Shown: positions 25,776-34,109 of the stretch, piece by piece
Position numbering within the stretch: the stretch's first letter is position 1
Layout: each line of letters opens with the position of its first letter
Origin: Carideicomes alvinocaridis
Lineage (GTDB): Bacteria > Pseudomonadota > Alphaproteobacteria > Rhodobacterales > Rhodobacteraceae
Assembly: GCA_005473895.2 (NCBI GenBank)
Contig: SRJI02000014.1
Span: 1-64,000 of the forward strand
DNA length: 64,000 nucleotides
Reading direction: 5' to 3'
Program-made: the position numbers and the translations under genes
The notes under the pieces: generated by a model
Seen by the model: the letters and a program-made list of their open reading frames with translations, nothing else
Told to the model about the DNA's origin: nothing
Databases searched by the model: none

Positions 25776-26527
25776 GAGCGGTCGAGCATGTCGCGGGCCA
25801 TACCTGGCACGGCCGCAAGGGCGCGGTGCGCCACGGATTCCGCTACGGGGTGGATTACCTGCTGCTGGATGCCGAGGCGGAAGCGCCCCCGGCGCCGCGC
25901 CTGTTCTCGCGCAACGGGCGAGGGCTCATGTCGCTGCGCGACCGCGACCATGGCGGGACGCCGGGCGAGGGGCATGGCAGCCGGTGGGTTCGCGAGGTGC
26001 TGGACCGGCGGGGGATCGGGCTGAGCGGTAAGGTCCTGCTGCTGGCGCAGCCGCGGATGCTGGGACATGCCTTCAACCCGGTCAGCTTCTGGCTGTGCCA
26101 TGACGAGGCGGAGCGGCTCTGCCTCGTCATCGCCGAGGTGACGAATACCTATGGCGACCGGCATTCCTATCTCGTCCACCATGACGATCTGCGCCCGATC
26201 CGCCCCGAGGACGAGCTGGAGGCGCGCAAGCTGCTGCATGTCTCGCCCTTCCAGCCGGTGGAGGGCGGCTATCGCTTCCGCTTCGACATCGGGGAGGACC
26301 GGATCGGCATCTGGATCGACTACCTGCGGGCCGAGGGCGGGCTGACCGCCACCCTGACCGGGACGCGCCGGCCGCTCACCAACGGCTCGATCCTGCGGGC
26401 CTGCCTGCGCCGGCCGCTGGGGACGCGTCGGGTGCTGGCGCTGATCCACTGGCAGGCGCTGCGCCTGTGGTGGAAGGGCGCCCGGTTCCGTCCGCGCCCG
26501 GAGGCCCCCGAACAGGAGGTATCGTGA
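25772..26527 (+). CDS. DUF1365 family protein
   Basis: 251 residues starting at an ATG that overlaps the previous stop (ATGA). DUF1365 hallmarks: VEHVAGHTWHGRKGAVRHGF at the N-terminus, AQPRMLGHAFNPVSFWLCHD in the middle and TNTYGDRHSYLVHH. Function unestablished; nearly always next to this FAD oxidoreductase and a cyclopropane-fatty-acid synthase, and in R. sphaeroides in the RpoE regulon. The synthase itself is not in this window. Confidence 0.88.
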   Translation: MRAVEHVAGHTWHGRKGAVRHGFRYGVDYLLLDAEAEAPPAPRLFSRNGRGLMSLRDRDHGGTPGEGHGSRWVREVLDRRGIGLSGKVLLLAQPRMLGHAFNPVSFWLCHDEAERLCLVIAEVTNTYGDRHSYLVHHDDLRPIRPEDELEARKLLHVSPFQPVEGGYRFRFDIGEDRIGIWIDYLRAEGGLTATLTGTRRPLTNGSILRACLRRPLGTRRVLALIHWQALRLWWKGARFRPRPEAPEQEVS

Positions 26528-27261
26528 TGCCCCGCGACTTCACCGGCAAGCGCTACTGGGTCATCGGCGCCAGCGAGGGGCTGGGCCGCGCCGTGGCCCG
26601 CGAGCTGAGCGCGGCGGGCGCGCATCTCGTGATCTCCGCCCGGGGCCGCGAGGGGCTGGAGGCGCTGGCGCGGGAGCTGCCCGGCCCGGCGCAGGTCCTG
26701 CCCTGCGACGTGACCGATGCCGGGGCGATGGAGGAGGCGGCCGAGGAGGCCGGGGACCTCGACGGCGTGGCCTTCTTCGCCGGGGTCTACTGGCCGATGG
26801 CGGCCACCGAGTGGGATGCGGGCCAGGCCAACACCATGGCCGACGTGAACTTCACCGGCGCGGTGCGGACCATGGGGGCGGTGGTGCCCCGGATGGTCGC
26901 GCGGGGCGGCGGGCATATCCTGCTGACCGGGTCGCTGTCGGGCTTCCGCGGCCTGCCCGGGGCCATCGGCTATGCCGCGTCCAAGGCCGGGGTGATGGTG
27001 TTGGCGCAGAGCATGGCCATCGACCTGCGCTCGGCCGGGGTGGAGGTGCAGCTGGCCAATCCGGGCTTCATCCGGACCCGGCTGACCGACAAGAACGATT
27101 TCCGCATGCCCTTCCTCATGGAGCCCGAGGCGGCGGGGCGCATCGTCTTCCGGCACATGCAGGGGCACCGCTTCGCGCGCTCCTTCCCGCGCGGGTTCTC
27201 GATGGTGTTCCGGGCGGGGCGGTTCCTGCCCGACCGGCTGTGGATGCGGCTGTTCGGCTGA
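26527..27261 (+). CDS. Short-chain dehydrogenase/reductase of the RpoE regulon
   Basis: 244 residues; the start ATG shares one base with the DUF1365 stop (TGATG). Cofactor loop GASEGLGRAVA, catalytic Ser in LLTGSLSG and YAASK with the Tyr-Lys pair. A PGFIRTRLTD segment follows. Third gene of the sigma-E operon. In R. sphaeroides the SDR of this operon is separated by a transporter and a further gene that are missing here. Substrate unknown; a modified lipid is a reasonable guess. Confidence 0.87.
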   Translation: MPRDFTGKRYWVIGASEGLGRAVARELSAAGAHLVISARGREGLEALARELPGPAQVLPCDVTDAGAMEEAAEEAGDLDGVAFFAGVYWPMAATEWDAGQANTMADVNFTGAVRTMGAVVPRMVARGGGHILLTGSLSGFRGLPGAIGYAASKAGVMVLAQSMAIDLRSAGVEVQLANPGFIRTRLTDKNDFRMPFLMEPEAAGRIVFRHMQGHRFARSFPRGFSMVFRAGRFLPDRLWMRLFG

Positions 27262-27360
27262 GGGCGGATCCGCGCCGCGCCGCGGCTCTTTGCCGAGGAT
27301 CAAGCAGGGGCCGCCGGCGGCATGCTATCCTGCCCGCGACTCGGCGGACAGGAGGATGGA

Positions 27361-27699
27361 ATGACCGACCCGACACCCAACATTTCCCGCAGGCGCGTGG
27401 CGCAGGTGGTGCTCATGGGGCGCGAACTGGACCGCGCGGAGGCGGAGCTGCGGGCCTTTCTCGACCGGCTGCCCGAGGACGAACTGGCGGAGCTGGTGGC
27501 GATCATGTGGATCGGCCGCGGCGCCTTCGAACCCGAGGACTGGGCCGAGGCGCTGGACACCGCCGAGGCGGAGGCGACCACCCCCACCGCCGACTACCTG
27601 CTGGGCTCGCCGCATATGAGCGACAACCTCGAGGCCGGGATGGAGGCGCTGGGCGTCTCGCTCTCGGACGAGGAGGATGACCTGATGCGGGGGGTGTGA
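27361..27699 (+). CDS. DUF3775 family protein
   Basis: 112 residues from ATG 27361 with GGAGG about 7 bases upstream. Composition is strongly acidic and helical, with LRAFLDRLPEDELAELVAIM and WIGRGAFEPEDWAEAL, characteristic of DUF3775 proteins of alphaproteobacteria. No known activity and no catalytic pattern. It ends at tandem hairpins that are probably a terminator. Confidence 0.75.
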   Translation: MTDPTPNISRRRVAQVVLMGRELDRAEAELRAFLDRLPEDELAELVAIMWIGRGAFEPEDWAEALDTAEAEATTPTADYLLGSPHMSDNLEAGMEALGVSLSDEEDDLMRGV

Positions 27700-27713
27700 G
27701 CGCGGGGTGGGTC

Positions 27714-27761
27714 AAAACTTTTGAAGCAAAAGTTTTGCAAGACTTTTAGTTTAAAAGTCTT
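27714..27761. terminator. Tandem A/T-rich hairpins
   Basis: Two perfect hairpins in a row. AAAACTTTT pairs with AAAAGTTTT around GAAGC (27714-27736). AAGACTTTT pairs with AAAAGTCTT around AGTTT (27739-27761). The second is followed by TT. Both are strikingly A/T-rich for this genome. They lie between the DUF3775 gene and a convergent gene and could stop transcription either way. Confidence 0.65.
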
Positions 27762-27764
27762 TTG

Positions 27765-27796
27765 CCTCCGGCGGGGATATTTGTGGTCAGAAGAAG
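27765..27796 (+). repeat. Dispersed intergenic repeat, copy A
   Basis: A 32-base element beginning CCTCCGGCGGGGATATTT and ending TGGTCAGAAGAAG. It differs at one base from the copy at 56374-56405 (opposite strand). Directly follows the tandem hairpins. Confidence 0.75.
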
Positions 27797-27852
27797 CGGG
27801 CGCCTCCGGCCGGGCGCGCTGATCCCGCCGGAGGTCCCTTGCGTCGGGTGTA

Positions 27853-29214
27853 CTAGTGGATGCGCACGCCCTGGCGGCGGAGTTCGGCCTGCACCGCGGT
27901 GATGTCCACAGCCTCGAGTGTTGTGCCGTGTTTCACCGACAGCGCGGCGGCCACGCCCGCGCCCTGGCCGGTGACCGCGCAGCAGGACATGTTTCGGGTC
28001 GCCGCATGTGCCACCTTGCTGCCGCCGATGGCCCGGCCCGCCACCAGCAGGTTGCGGATGCGTTTCGGCAGCATCGACCGGTAGGGGATCTGCATGTAGC
28101 GCCCGGTCGTGGGCAGGATCAGGATGCCGTAGCCGTCGATGAATTCCGGGTAGATGCCGATCGTGTCCTCGTGACGGCCCTGTTCGCGCGTATCGGTGTC
28201 GGTCATGTCGTAGACCGCCTCGATCTTGCGGGTGTCGCGGATGCCGATGCTCATGCCGAAATTGCGCAGCCGCGCCTTGTCGCAGCCGGGCACGTAGGCG
28301 CGCAGGGCGTCGATGGCGCGCATGGCCTGGCGGCGGCCCTCCATTTCCCCCTCGGTCATGCTGTCGGGGTTGGTGCCGTCGCAACCGGCGAGGCCGATGA
28401 GGTTCATGTAGGTCAGCTCGCCCGTGTCATGGGCCGCGCCCCAGGTGCCGGCGATGGTGTTGATCGTCTTCGGGATCAGCCCGTCCCTGACCGCCTGCTC
28501 GAAGGGCTTGCCGAGATAGGGGGAGAACATCTTGTCCTCCTTGCCCGAAGTCTCGATCTCCCATTCGCCGGTGGACCAGTCGCCGTAGGTCTGGGGATCG
28601 GCCTTGACCCCCTCCATGAAGGCACGCTTGTCGACACCGGCGAGGTGGAACATGACCGAGGCCGCCTGCATCTCTTCCACCGGGGTCTTGCGGGTGGGGG
28701 CGCCGGCGCGGTGGGCCACGTCGGCATCGCCGGTGGCGTCGATCACCCGTTTCGCCAGGATCGCCTCGCGCCCCGCTTTCGATTCGGTGATGATGCCGCG
28801 GATCTCGTCGCCCTCCATGATCGGCGCGGCGAACTGGCGGTGCAGCATGGGGCGGACGCCCGCGTCTTCCACCAGCGCGTCGGCCACCAGCTTGAAGCCC
28901 TCGGAATCGAGCTCGTAGCTCAGCGACTGGCTTTCGGGGACGGCGGCGCCCATCTCCTTGGCGCGCTCCTCGAATTCGCGGCCGATGCCGTCGGCCTCCA
29001 CCGTGGCCTCGTGGCGGTACCAGGCAAAGCCCTCCACCCCCACGACGGTGATGTTGCCGCCCATGCAGCCGAAGCGTTCGACGAGGCAGACCTCGACGCC
29101 GGCGCGGGCGGCGGCCAGCGCGGCGGCCAGGCCCCCGGGGCCCGCGCCCACCACCAGCACGTCGGTTTCGCGGATCACGTCGATTTGGCGGGCGGGTTCC
29201 TCGATCTGTTTCAT
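27853..29214 (-). CDS. FAD-dependent oxidoreductase (FAD_oxidored family)
   Basis: 453 residues from the ATG at 29212-29214. ADP-binding TDVLVVGAGPGGLAAALAAA near residue 18, followed by ERFGCMGGNIT, and a C-terminal NLLVAGRAIGGSKVAHAA that binds the flavin. This matches the FAD-dependent family related to thiazole synthase and fumarate-reductase-like proteins; substrate unknown. It lies 97 bases downstream of the saccharopine dehydrogenase pair on the same strand, so a link to lysine catabolism is possible but unproven. Confidence 0.8.
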   Translation of the reverse strand: MKQIEEPARQIDVIRETDVLVVGAGPGGLAAALAAARAGVEVCLVERFGCMGGNITVVGVEGFAWYRHEATVEADGIGREFEERAKEMGAAVPESQSLSYELDSEGFKLVADALVEDAGVRPMLHRQFAAPIMEGDEIRGIITESKAGREAILAKRVIDATGDADVAHRAGAPTRKTPVEEMQAASVMFHLAGVDKRAFMEGVKADPQTYGDWSTGEWEIETSGKEDKMFSPYLGKPFEQAVRDGLIPKTINTIAGTWGAAHDTGELTYMNLIGLAGCDGTNPDSMTEGEMEGRRQAMRAIDALRAYVPGCDKARLRNFGMSIGIRDTRKIEAVYDMTDTDTREQGRHEDTIGIYPEFIDGYGILILPTTGRYMQIPYRSMLPKRIRNLLVAGRAIGGSKVAHAATRNMSCCAVTGQGAGVAAALSVKHGTTLEAVDITAVQAELRRQGVRIH

Positions 29215-29311
29215 GTGGGTCCCTTTGACAGAGGCGGCCCCGCACCTGTCAGCGGGTGCGGGGCCGGATGGGTTTGCTGGCGATGTGCGGTCCGGCGATC
29301 CGGGCGCGGGG

Positions 29312-30454
29312 TCATTTCAGATGATCGACCAGTTGCAGGTGCTGGGCAAGGCGGTCCACCTCGGCCAGGAAGCGGTCGACGAGCTTGGGATCGTGCGGCG
29401 CGGGCGAGACGCCGGCGCCGATCTCGCGGGTGATGACCGCCTCGACGGCCAGCGAGACGGGGATCGACACCAGCCGGGCCATGGCGGTGCCGTCCTCGTC
29501 GCCCCAGGCGTCCATCACGTAGGTCTCGTGAAAGACCGGCGCGCCGTCCTTTTCCGCCAGCAGCGAGACGCAGAGCACCACGCGGTCGGCCTCGCCCTCG
29601 GCATAGGCGTTGTCCTTCCAGAACTGGTCGGACATTTCCTTGAGCCGCGCCTCGCCCTCGGGGCCCTCCAGCGTCTCGATCTCGCGGAAGACCGGCGTCC
29701 AGGCCTCGGTCCAGCCGTCGAGCCGCAGGGTGCCGCGGACGAAGGTCCTGACCTGCCAGGCCTCGCCAAAGCCGTAATCCGCCATGAAGGGCACGGAATC
29801 GCGGTTCGGGTAGACTTCGAAGGTTTCCGGCTGCGGCAGCGGCGCGTCGTAGCTGGAGATCGCGTCCCACGGGCGGTTCACTCGCAGCTCCTCGAAATCG
29901 CGGATGGAGCGGGAGGGCGAGCGCAGCGCCTTCAGCACGCCCAGCGGGGACCAGGAGAACTTGTAGCGGAAGGGGTTCGGCTCCTTCGGGATGCCGCCGC
30001 AATAGGAGGTGAAGGAGATCGCGTTCGCGGGGTCGTAGGCGTCGGAGGCGCGGTAATCGGCGACGATCTTGTGGGCCATCAGGTGATCGATGCCCGGGTC
30101 GAGGCCGACCTCGTTGACGAGGCTCACGCCCGCCGCCTTCGCCTTGTCGTCGAGCGCGCGCATCTCCGGCGCGATGTAGCTGGAGGAGACGAAATGCGCG
30201 CCGGCGTCGATCGCGGCCTCGGCCAGCGGCACGTGCCAGTCGCCGGGCAGCATGGAGACGACGACGTCGCCCGCTTTCAGCTCGGCCTTGAGGGCGTCCA
30301 TGTCGAAGGCCCGGATGTCCGAGGTCAGGTCGCCCACGGCCTCGCGGGCCTTGTCGGTGGTCCGGTTCCAGACGGTGACCGGATGCTCGGCCTCGATCAG
30401 CCGCCGCAGGCCGGGGATGGCCGAAAGGCCGGTGCCGCACCAATGGATCGTCAT
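29312..30454 (-). CDS. Saccharopine dehydrogenase family, glutamate-forming type (LYS9-like)
   Basis: 380 residues. N-terminal Rossmann start IHWCGTGLSAIPGLRRL, nucleotide-binding VWNRTTDKA, then VSMLPGDWHVPLAEAAIDAG and NEVGLDPGIDHLMAHK, the hallmark of the LYS9 branch. The C-terminal domain has RGTLRLDGW and PVSLAVEAVI. It converts saccharopine to aminoadipate semialdehyde and glutamate or the reverse. One base separates it from the LYS1-like gene upstream, forming a two-gene saccharopine module. Confidence 0.87.
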   Translation of the reverse strand: MTIHWCGTGLSAIPGLRRLIEAEHPVTVWNRTTDKAREAVGDLTSDIRAFDMDALKAELKAGDVVVSMLPGDWHVPLAEAAIDAGAHFVSSSYIAPEMRALDDKAKAAGVSLVNEVGLDPGIDHLMAHKIVADYRASDAYDPANAISFTSYCGGIPKEPNPFRYKFSWSPLGVLKALRSPSRSIRDFEELRVNRPWDAISSYDAPLPQPETFEVYPNRDSVPFMADYGFGEAWQVRTFVRGTLRLDGWTEAWTPVFREIETLEGPEGEARLKEMSDQFWKDNAYAEGEADRVVLCVSLLAEKDGAPVFHETYVMDAWGDEDGTAMARLVSIPVSLAVEAVITREIGAGVSPAPHDPKLVDRFLAEVDRLAQHLQLVDHLK

Positions 30455-30455
30455 G

Positions 30456-31511
30456 TCAAACCTCCTTCACATGCTGGTCGAAATGACCCTTCGCGCGGGC
30501 CCAGACGCCGGCGTCCAGCCTGTCCAAGGTCAGCAGCGAGGGCAAGAGCTGCGCGGCGTAATCTTCCGAGCTTTCGCGCGGCAGGAGCGAGGGCAGGTTG
30601 TCGATCGCCATGACGTCGAGCGGCGGCGCGTCGTGCACCCTGAGCGCCGGCGCCTGCCAGGAGGTGGCGCGGTCGTAGACCGGGATCGGGTTGTAGTCGC
30701 TGTCCGGGTCGCAGGCGACGTCGCCGATGGCGGTGAGCCTCCGCGGCTCGCTCAGCGCGGATTCGGGGACGAAGACGGGGGTGCCGGGGCGCGCGAAGAT
30801 GCAGTTGAGAAAGACCTCGTGGTCGAGGATCTCGGGGAAGGGGCCGCCGTGGGTCGTCTCCGCCATGTCCCAGCGGGTGACGGCCACGCCCAGCAGCTCG
30901 CAGAGATCCGCGGCGCCGGTGCCGACCCGGCCGAGCGCGCCGATGACGATGGCGGCGGGCAGGTCGCGCCCGGTGCCGTCCAGCTGCGTGCCGAGCGCAT
31001 CGACCAGCGCGTCCTTGTCCGGGTAGGCCGAGACCGGGCCGCAGATCCCCCCGGATTGCTGCGCCGCCCAGGCCATCAGCGTCACCGCCGCGCCGGCGAA
31101 GCCCGCCCAGTAGCCGAACGCGGCGACGCGGCGGCCGTCCTCGTCGGTCAGGTATTCGAGATCGTAGAGCGTGCCGCCACCCTCGCGGAAGCGCCGCAGC
31201 AGCGCCTTGCCGGAATGCTGGCCCTTGTAGGCATGGCCGAACATGATGTGGCGATGGGGCAGGGGGGTGCCGTCCTCGGGCAGTTCCTTGAGCCCGAAGA
31301 TGATGGCGTCGCGCGGGGCGTCGGGCCAGGAGCCTTCGGCGGCGATCTCGGCCCCGGCCTCGCGGTAGCCGTCGATCAGGATGGCGCGGGTGCGGCTGTC
31401 CTCCACCGTCAGGCGGAAGCCGCGGTCGATCAAGGCGCGGGCGCCTTCGGGCGTCAGGCCGACGCGGTCTTCGTTCGGGCGCTGTTCGGCGCGGACCCAG
31501 ATATGCGTCAT
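30456..31511 (-). CDS. Saccharopine dehydrogenase, lysine-forming type (LYS1-like)
   Basis: 351 residues from the ATG at 31509-31511, which has AAGGAG at 6-base spacing (a GTG 15 bases further out is the alternative). AlaDH/PNT-like fold: WVRAEQRPNEDRVGLTPEGA, IIFGLKELP, HIMFGHAYKGQ and AIVIGALGRVGTGA for NAD binding. This family joins lysine and 2-oxoglutarate to saccharopine or runs the reverse. In plants and animals both activities are fused; in roseobacters separate LYS1/LYS9-like proteins act in lysine breakdown. That direction is inferred here. Confidence 0.88.
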   Translation of the reverse strand: MTHIWVRAEQRPNEDRVGLTPEGARALIDRGFRLTVEDSRTRAILIDGYREAGAEIAAEGSWPDAPRDAIIFGLKELPEDGTPLPHRHIMFGHAYKGQHSGKALLRRFREGGGTLYDLEYLTDEDGRRVAAFGYWAGFAGAAVTLMAWAAQQSGGICGPVSAYPDKDALVDALGTQLDGTGRDLPAAIVIGALGRVGTGAADLCELLGVAVTRWDMAETTHGGPFPEILDHEVFLNCIFARPGTPVFVPESALSEPRRLTAIGDVACDPDSDYNPIPVYDRATSWQAPALRVHDAPPLDVMAIDNLPSLLPRESSEDYAAQLLPSLLTLDRLDAGVWARAKGHFDQHVKEV

Positions 31512-31530
31512 CGGCGGCTCCTTCACTCGG

Positions 31531-32190
31531 TCACAGGTGGGTCTGGGCGAATTGCCGGTCGGGCGTTTCCAGATGCGGGATGGCGTTGAACTGGGTCATC
31601 AGCAGCGCCTCGCCCAGAGGCTGGAAGCGGTGGACCGAGGTGTTCATCACGGCAAGGCAGGCATGGGCCATGGCGGGCAGGCCCAGGTCCATCGTCACCT
31701 TGAGGCACATGGCGATCAGCCCGGCCGAGGTCACGACCAGCGCGCGCCCCTCGCCGGCCGCGATCTCCATCAGCGCCTCGGTGGTGCGGGCGCGGAAGGC
31801 GTCGAAGCTTTCGGGCGCGCCCTCCAGCCGGTTCTCGGACCAGGCGGTGAACATGCGAGGCATATGGACGGCGAATTCCTCGCGGTTCAGCGGGACGGCC
31901 ACGCCGTGCTGCGCCTCGAAGATCTGCGCGAGGTCGAAATAGGACAGCTCGTTGAGCCGCGGATCCTCGATCACCTCGGCATGGTCGGCGGCGCCCATGG
32001 ACTGCGCGGTTTCGCGGTGCCGCCGCAGCGTGCCGCAATAGACCCGGGCAAAGCGTTCGCCCGAACCGTCGAAATGCGCCCCCAGCCAGGCGGCCTGCCG
32101 GTGGCCCAGCTCGCTCAGCCGGTCATAGCTGGTCTCGTCGCGGGCCGCGGAATTGGCCTGGCCGTGGCGGATCAGCGTGACATGGGACAT
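31531..32190 (-). CDS. Histidine phosphatase family protein
   Basis: 219 residues from the ATG at 32188-32190 (AAGGAAG upstream). Phosphoglycerate-mutase-like: the phosphohistidine motif is TLIRHGQA, followed by LSELGHRQA, YCGTLRRHRETA and the proton donor region RLNELSYFD. The second catalytic His position has LVVTSAGLIA, so the usual HG is replaced by TSA, which may mean altered activity. Twenty bases separate it from the LYS1-like gene. Confidence 0.8.
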   Translation of the reverse strand: MSHVTLIRHGQANSAARDETSYDRLSELGHRQAAWLGAHFDGSGERFARVYCGTLRRHRETAQSMGAADHAEVIEDPRLNELSYFDLAQIFEAQHGVAVPLNREEFAVHMPRMFTAWSENRLEGAPESFDAFRARTTEALMEIAAGEGRALVVTSAGLIAMCLKVTMDLGLPAMAHACLAVMNTSVHRFQPLGEALLMTQFNAIPHLETPDRQFAQTHL

Positions 32191-32405
32191 CGGGGTTCTT
32201 CCTTCGCAGTCGCGCGTCACTGCTAGTCGAGCGGCGCCGCCGGGGGAAGGGCGCGAGGCGGGGCAGGGCATCTTTTTCGTGCCGTCGGGCCATAGCGCGG
32301 GAACGAGAAGGCGCTCTGCACGATCCCGCCGGCAGGGGCCGCCATGCGGAACGGGCCGCCCCGGGCAGGCGTTTCAGAAGGGAACGAAGCAAAGGAGTCA
32401 TCGTG

Positions 32406-32753
32406 ATGAAACGCCTGATTGCCGCGAGCGCCCTGATCCTCGCCGCGCTTCCCGCCGCCGCGCAGGTGGAGGAGGAAAGCGGCACTGTCGAAAGCCGCGA
32501 CGCGACCTTCATGACCTCCGCCGAAGGCATCGACGTGGTCAACGAGGCCGGAGACGTCATCGGCGAGATCGAGGAGGTGCTGATCGACAACGAGGGCAAG
32601 CCCGCCGGCTTCCACGTCGAGATCGGCGGCTTTCTCGGTGTCGCGGAAAAGGACGTGCGCATGCCCATCGGCGCCCTGACCTGGGACGGCTCGCACTACG
32701 TCTCCACGATGACCGAAGAGCAGCTGGAGAACCTGTCGGAATTCGACGAGTGA
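32406..32753 (+). CDS. Exported PRC-barrel domain protein
   Basis: 115 residues from ATG 32406 (AAGGAG about 9 bases upstream; GTG at 32403 is an alternative). Signal peptide MKRLIAASALILAALPAAA with cleavage near residue 19, then a single PRC-barrel domain: VVNEAGDVIGEIEEVLID and GGFLGVAEKDVRMP. Such periplasmic PRC-barrel proteins are common in alphaproteobacteria and of unknown role. Monocistronic by position. Confidence 0.75.
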   Translation: MKRLIAASALILAALPAAAQVEEESGTVESRDATFMTSAEGIDVVNEAGDVIGEIEEVLIDNEGKPAGFHVEIGGFLGVAEKDVRMPIGALTWDGSHYVSTMTEEQLENLSEFDE

Positions 32754-32870
32754 CCTGACAGGCCGGTGACGGACTGGCGGGACCTTCGGGTCCCGCCTTG
32801 CATTCAGGGCGGGCGGTTGCCGGGACCGGCCCCCCGCCGAGGGCAACAGCAGCACAGGAAGGAGAACATC

Positions 32871-33626
32871 ATGGCCAGGTTCGACGGCAAGACGGTGATC
32901 GTGACCGGGGCGAAATCGGGCATGGGGGCCGCCACTGCGCGCCGCTTCCTGTCCGAGGGCGCCAACGTGGTCTTTGCCAATCGCAGCGAGATCGGCGAGC
33001 TGGAAGAGGGGCTGCCTCAGGAGCGGATACTCAAGCTACAGGTGGACGTCTCGGACCGCGAACAGGTGAACCGCATGGTCGCCGACACGGTGGACCATTT
33101 CGGCGGGCTCGACGTGCTGGTGAACAACGCGGGCACCGTCGAGACCGGTGAGATCGAGGAGATCGCCGACGAGGACTGGCGCCAGGTCTTCGCCACCGAC
33201 GTGGACGCGCTGTTCTACGCCGCGCGCGCCACGATCCCGCACCTGGAGAAGAGCGGCGGCTGCATCGTCAACACCGTCTCAGTCTCGGGGCTGCGCGCCG
33301 ATTGGGGGATGAGCCCCTACAACGCTGCCAAGGGTGCCGCCGCCCTGCTGACCCAGGCGCAGGCGCTGGATTTCGGCAAGCGCGGCGTGCGGGTCAACGG
33401 CGTCTGCCCGACTGCCACCCGCACCAACATGGCGCAGGGCGTGATGGAGGACGACGCGCTGCTGGCCAAGTTCAAGGAGCGGATCCCGCTGGGCCGCCCC
33501 GGCGAGCCGGAGGATATCGCCGCGGCCATCGCCTTTCTCGCCAGCGACGATGCCGCCTTCATCACCGGGGTGAACCTGCCGGTCGATGGCGGGCTGACCG
33601 CAAGCAACGGCCAGCCGCCGCAATAG
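32871..33626 (+). CDS. Short-chain dehydrogenase/reductase
   Basis: 251 residues from ATG 32871 (AAGGAGAAC upstream). VTGAKSGMGAATA cofactor loop, NNAGT, catalytic Ser in NTVSVSGL, Tyr-Lys in YNAAKG and the C-terminal GVNLPVDGGLT of the classical FabG-like subfamily. Substrate not predictable. Not obviously linked to its neighbours; it is convergent with the MAPEG gene 6 bases on. Confidence 0.87.
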   Translation: MARFDGKTVIVTGAKSGMGAATARRFLSEGANVVFANRSEIGELEEGLPQERILKLQVDVSDREQVNRMVADTVDHFGGLDVLVNNAGTVETGEIEEIADEDWRQVFATDVDALFYAARATIPHLEKSGGCIVNTVSVSGLRADWGMSPYNAAKGAAALLTQAQALDFGKRGVRVNGVCPTATRTNMAQGVMEDDALLAKFKERIPLGRPGEPEDIAAAIAFLASDDAAFITGVNLPVDGGLTASNGQPPQ

Positions 33627-33632
33627 CCCGGC

Positions 33633-34031
33633 TCAGATCACCGCCAGAAGCCGCAGCGCCAGGACGAGGCTGGACAGCGCCGCGACCGCGAAGGCCAGCG
33701 TCCGCAGCACCGGGATGCCGAGGCAGTAGATCACGTAATGCGCGATCAGCCCGCAGAAGAAGAGCACCGCAAGCGTGCCGGGCAGCGCATCCCCGGGCAG
33801 GCGCTGCATCGCGATCAGCGACAGCGGCGCGAAGGCGACGAAGGCCTCCACGCCCACCGTATGGGCCCGCATGGCGCGCTGCGCCCAGGCGGATTGCGGT
33901 TTGGCGTTCGGATCGTAATTGGCCATCGCCCCCATCAGGCCCCGCACCGCCATGCGGTCGAGGATGTAGGGCAGCCAGGCGATTGCCAGCCAGAGAGCGG
34001 ACAGAATGGTGAAGGTTTCCAAGGTCGTCAT
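33633..34031 (-). CDS. MAPEG family membrane protein
   Basis: 132 residues from the ATG at 34029-34031, with GGGGA upstream. Four hydrophobic helices; the cytosolic loop has SAWAQRAMRAHTVGVEAFVAF, close to the MAPEG pattern with its Arg/Asn-rich AH.N..E stretch. Bacterial MAPEG proteins include glutathione-dependent transferases and peroxidases; activity here is unknown. Confidence 0.78.
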   Translation of the reverse strand: MTTLETFTILSALWLAIAWLPYILDRMAVRGLMGAMANYDPNAKPQSAWAQRAMRAHTVGVEAFVAFAPLSLIAMQRLPGDALPGTLAVLFFCGLIAHYVIYCLGIPVLRTLAFAVAALSSLVLALRLLAVI

Positions 34032-34109
34032 GATCAATGTCCCCGTGCGATTATCCGACGATCCTAGCAAAAATCGCGTCGAATCGCTGCCGGTTTCGCA
34101 TTGGCGGGG

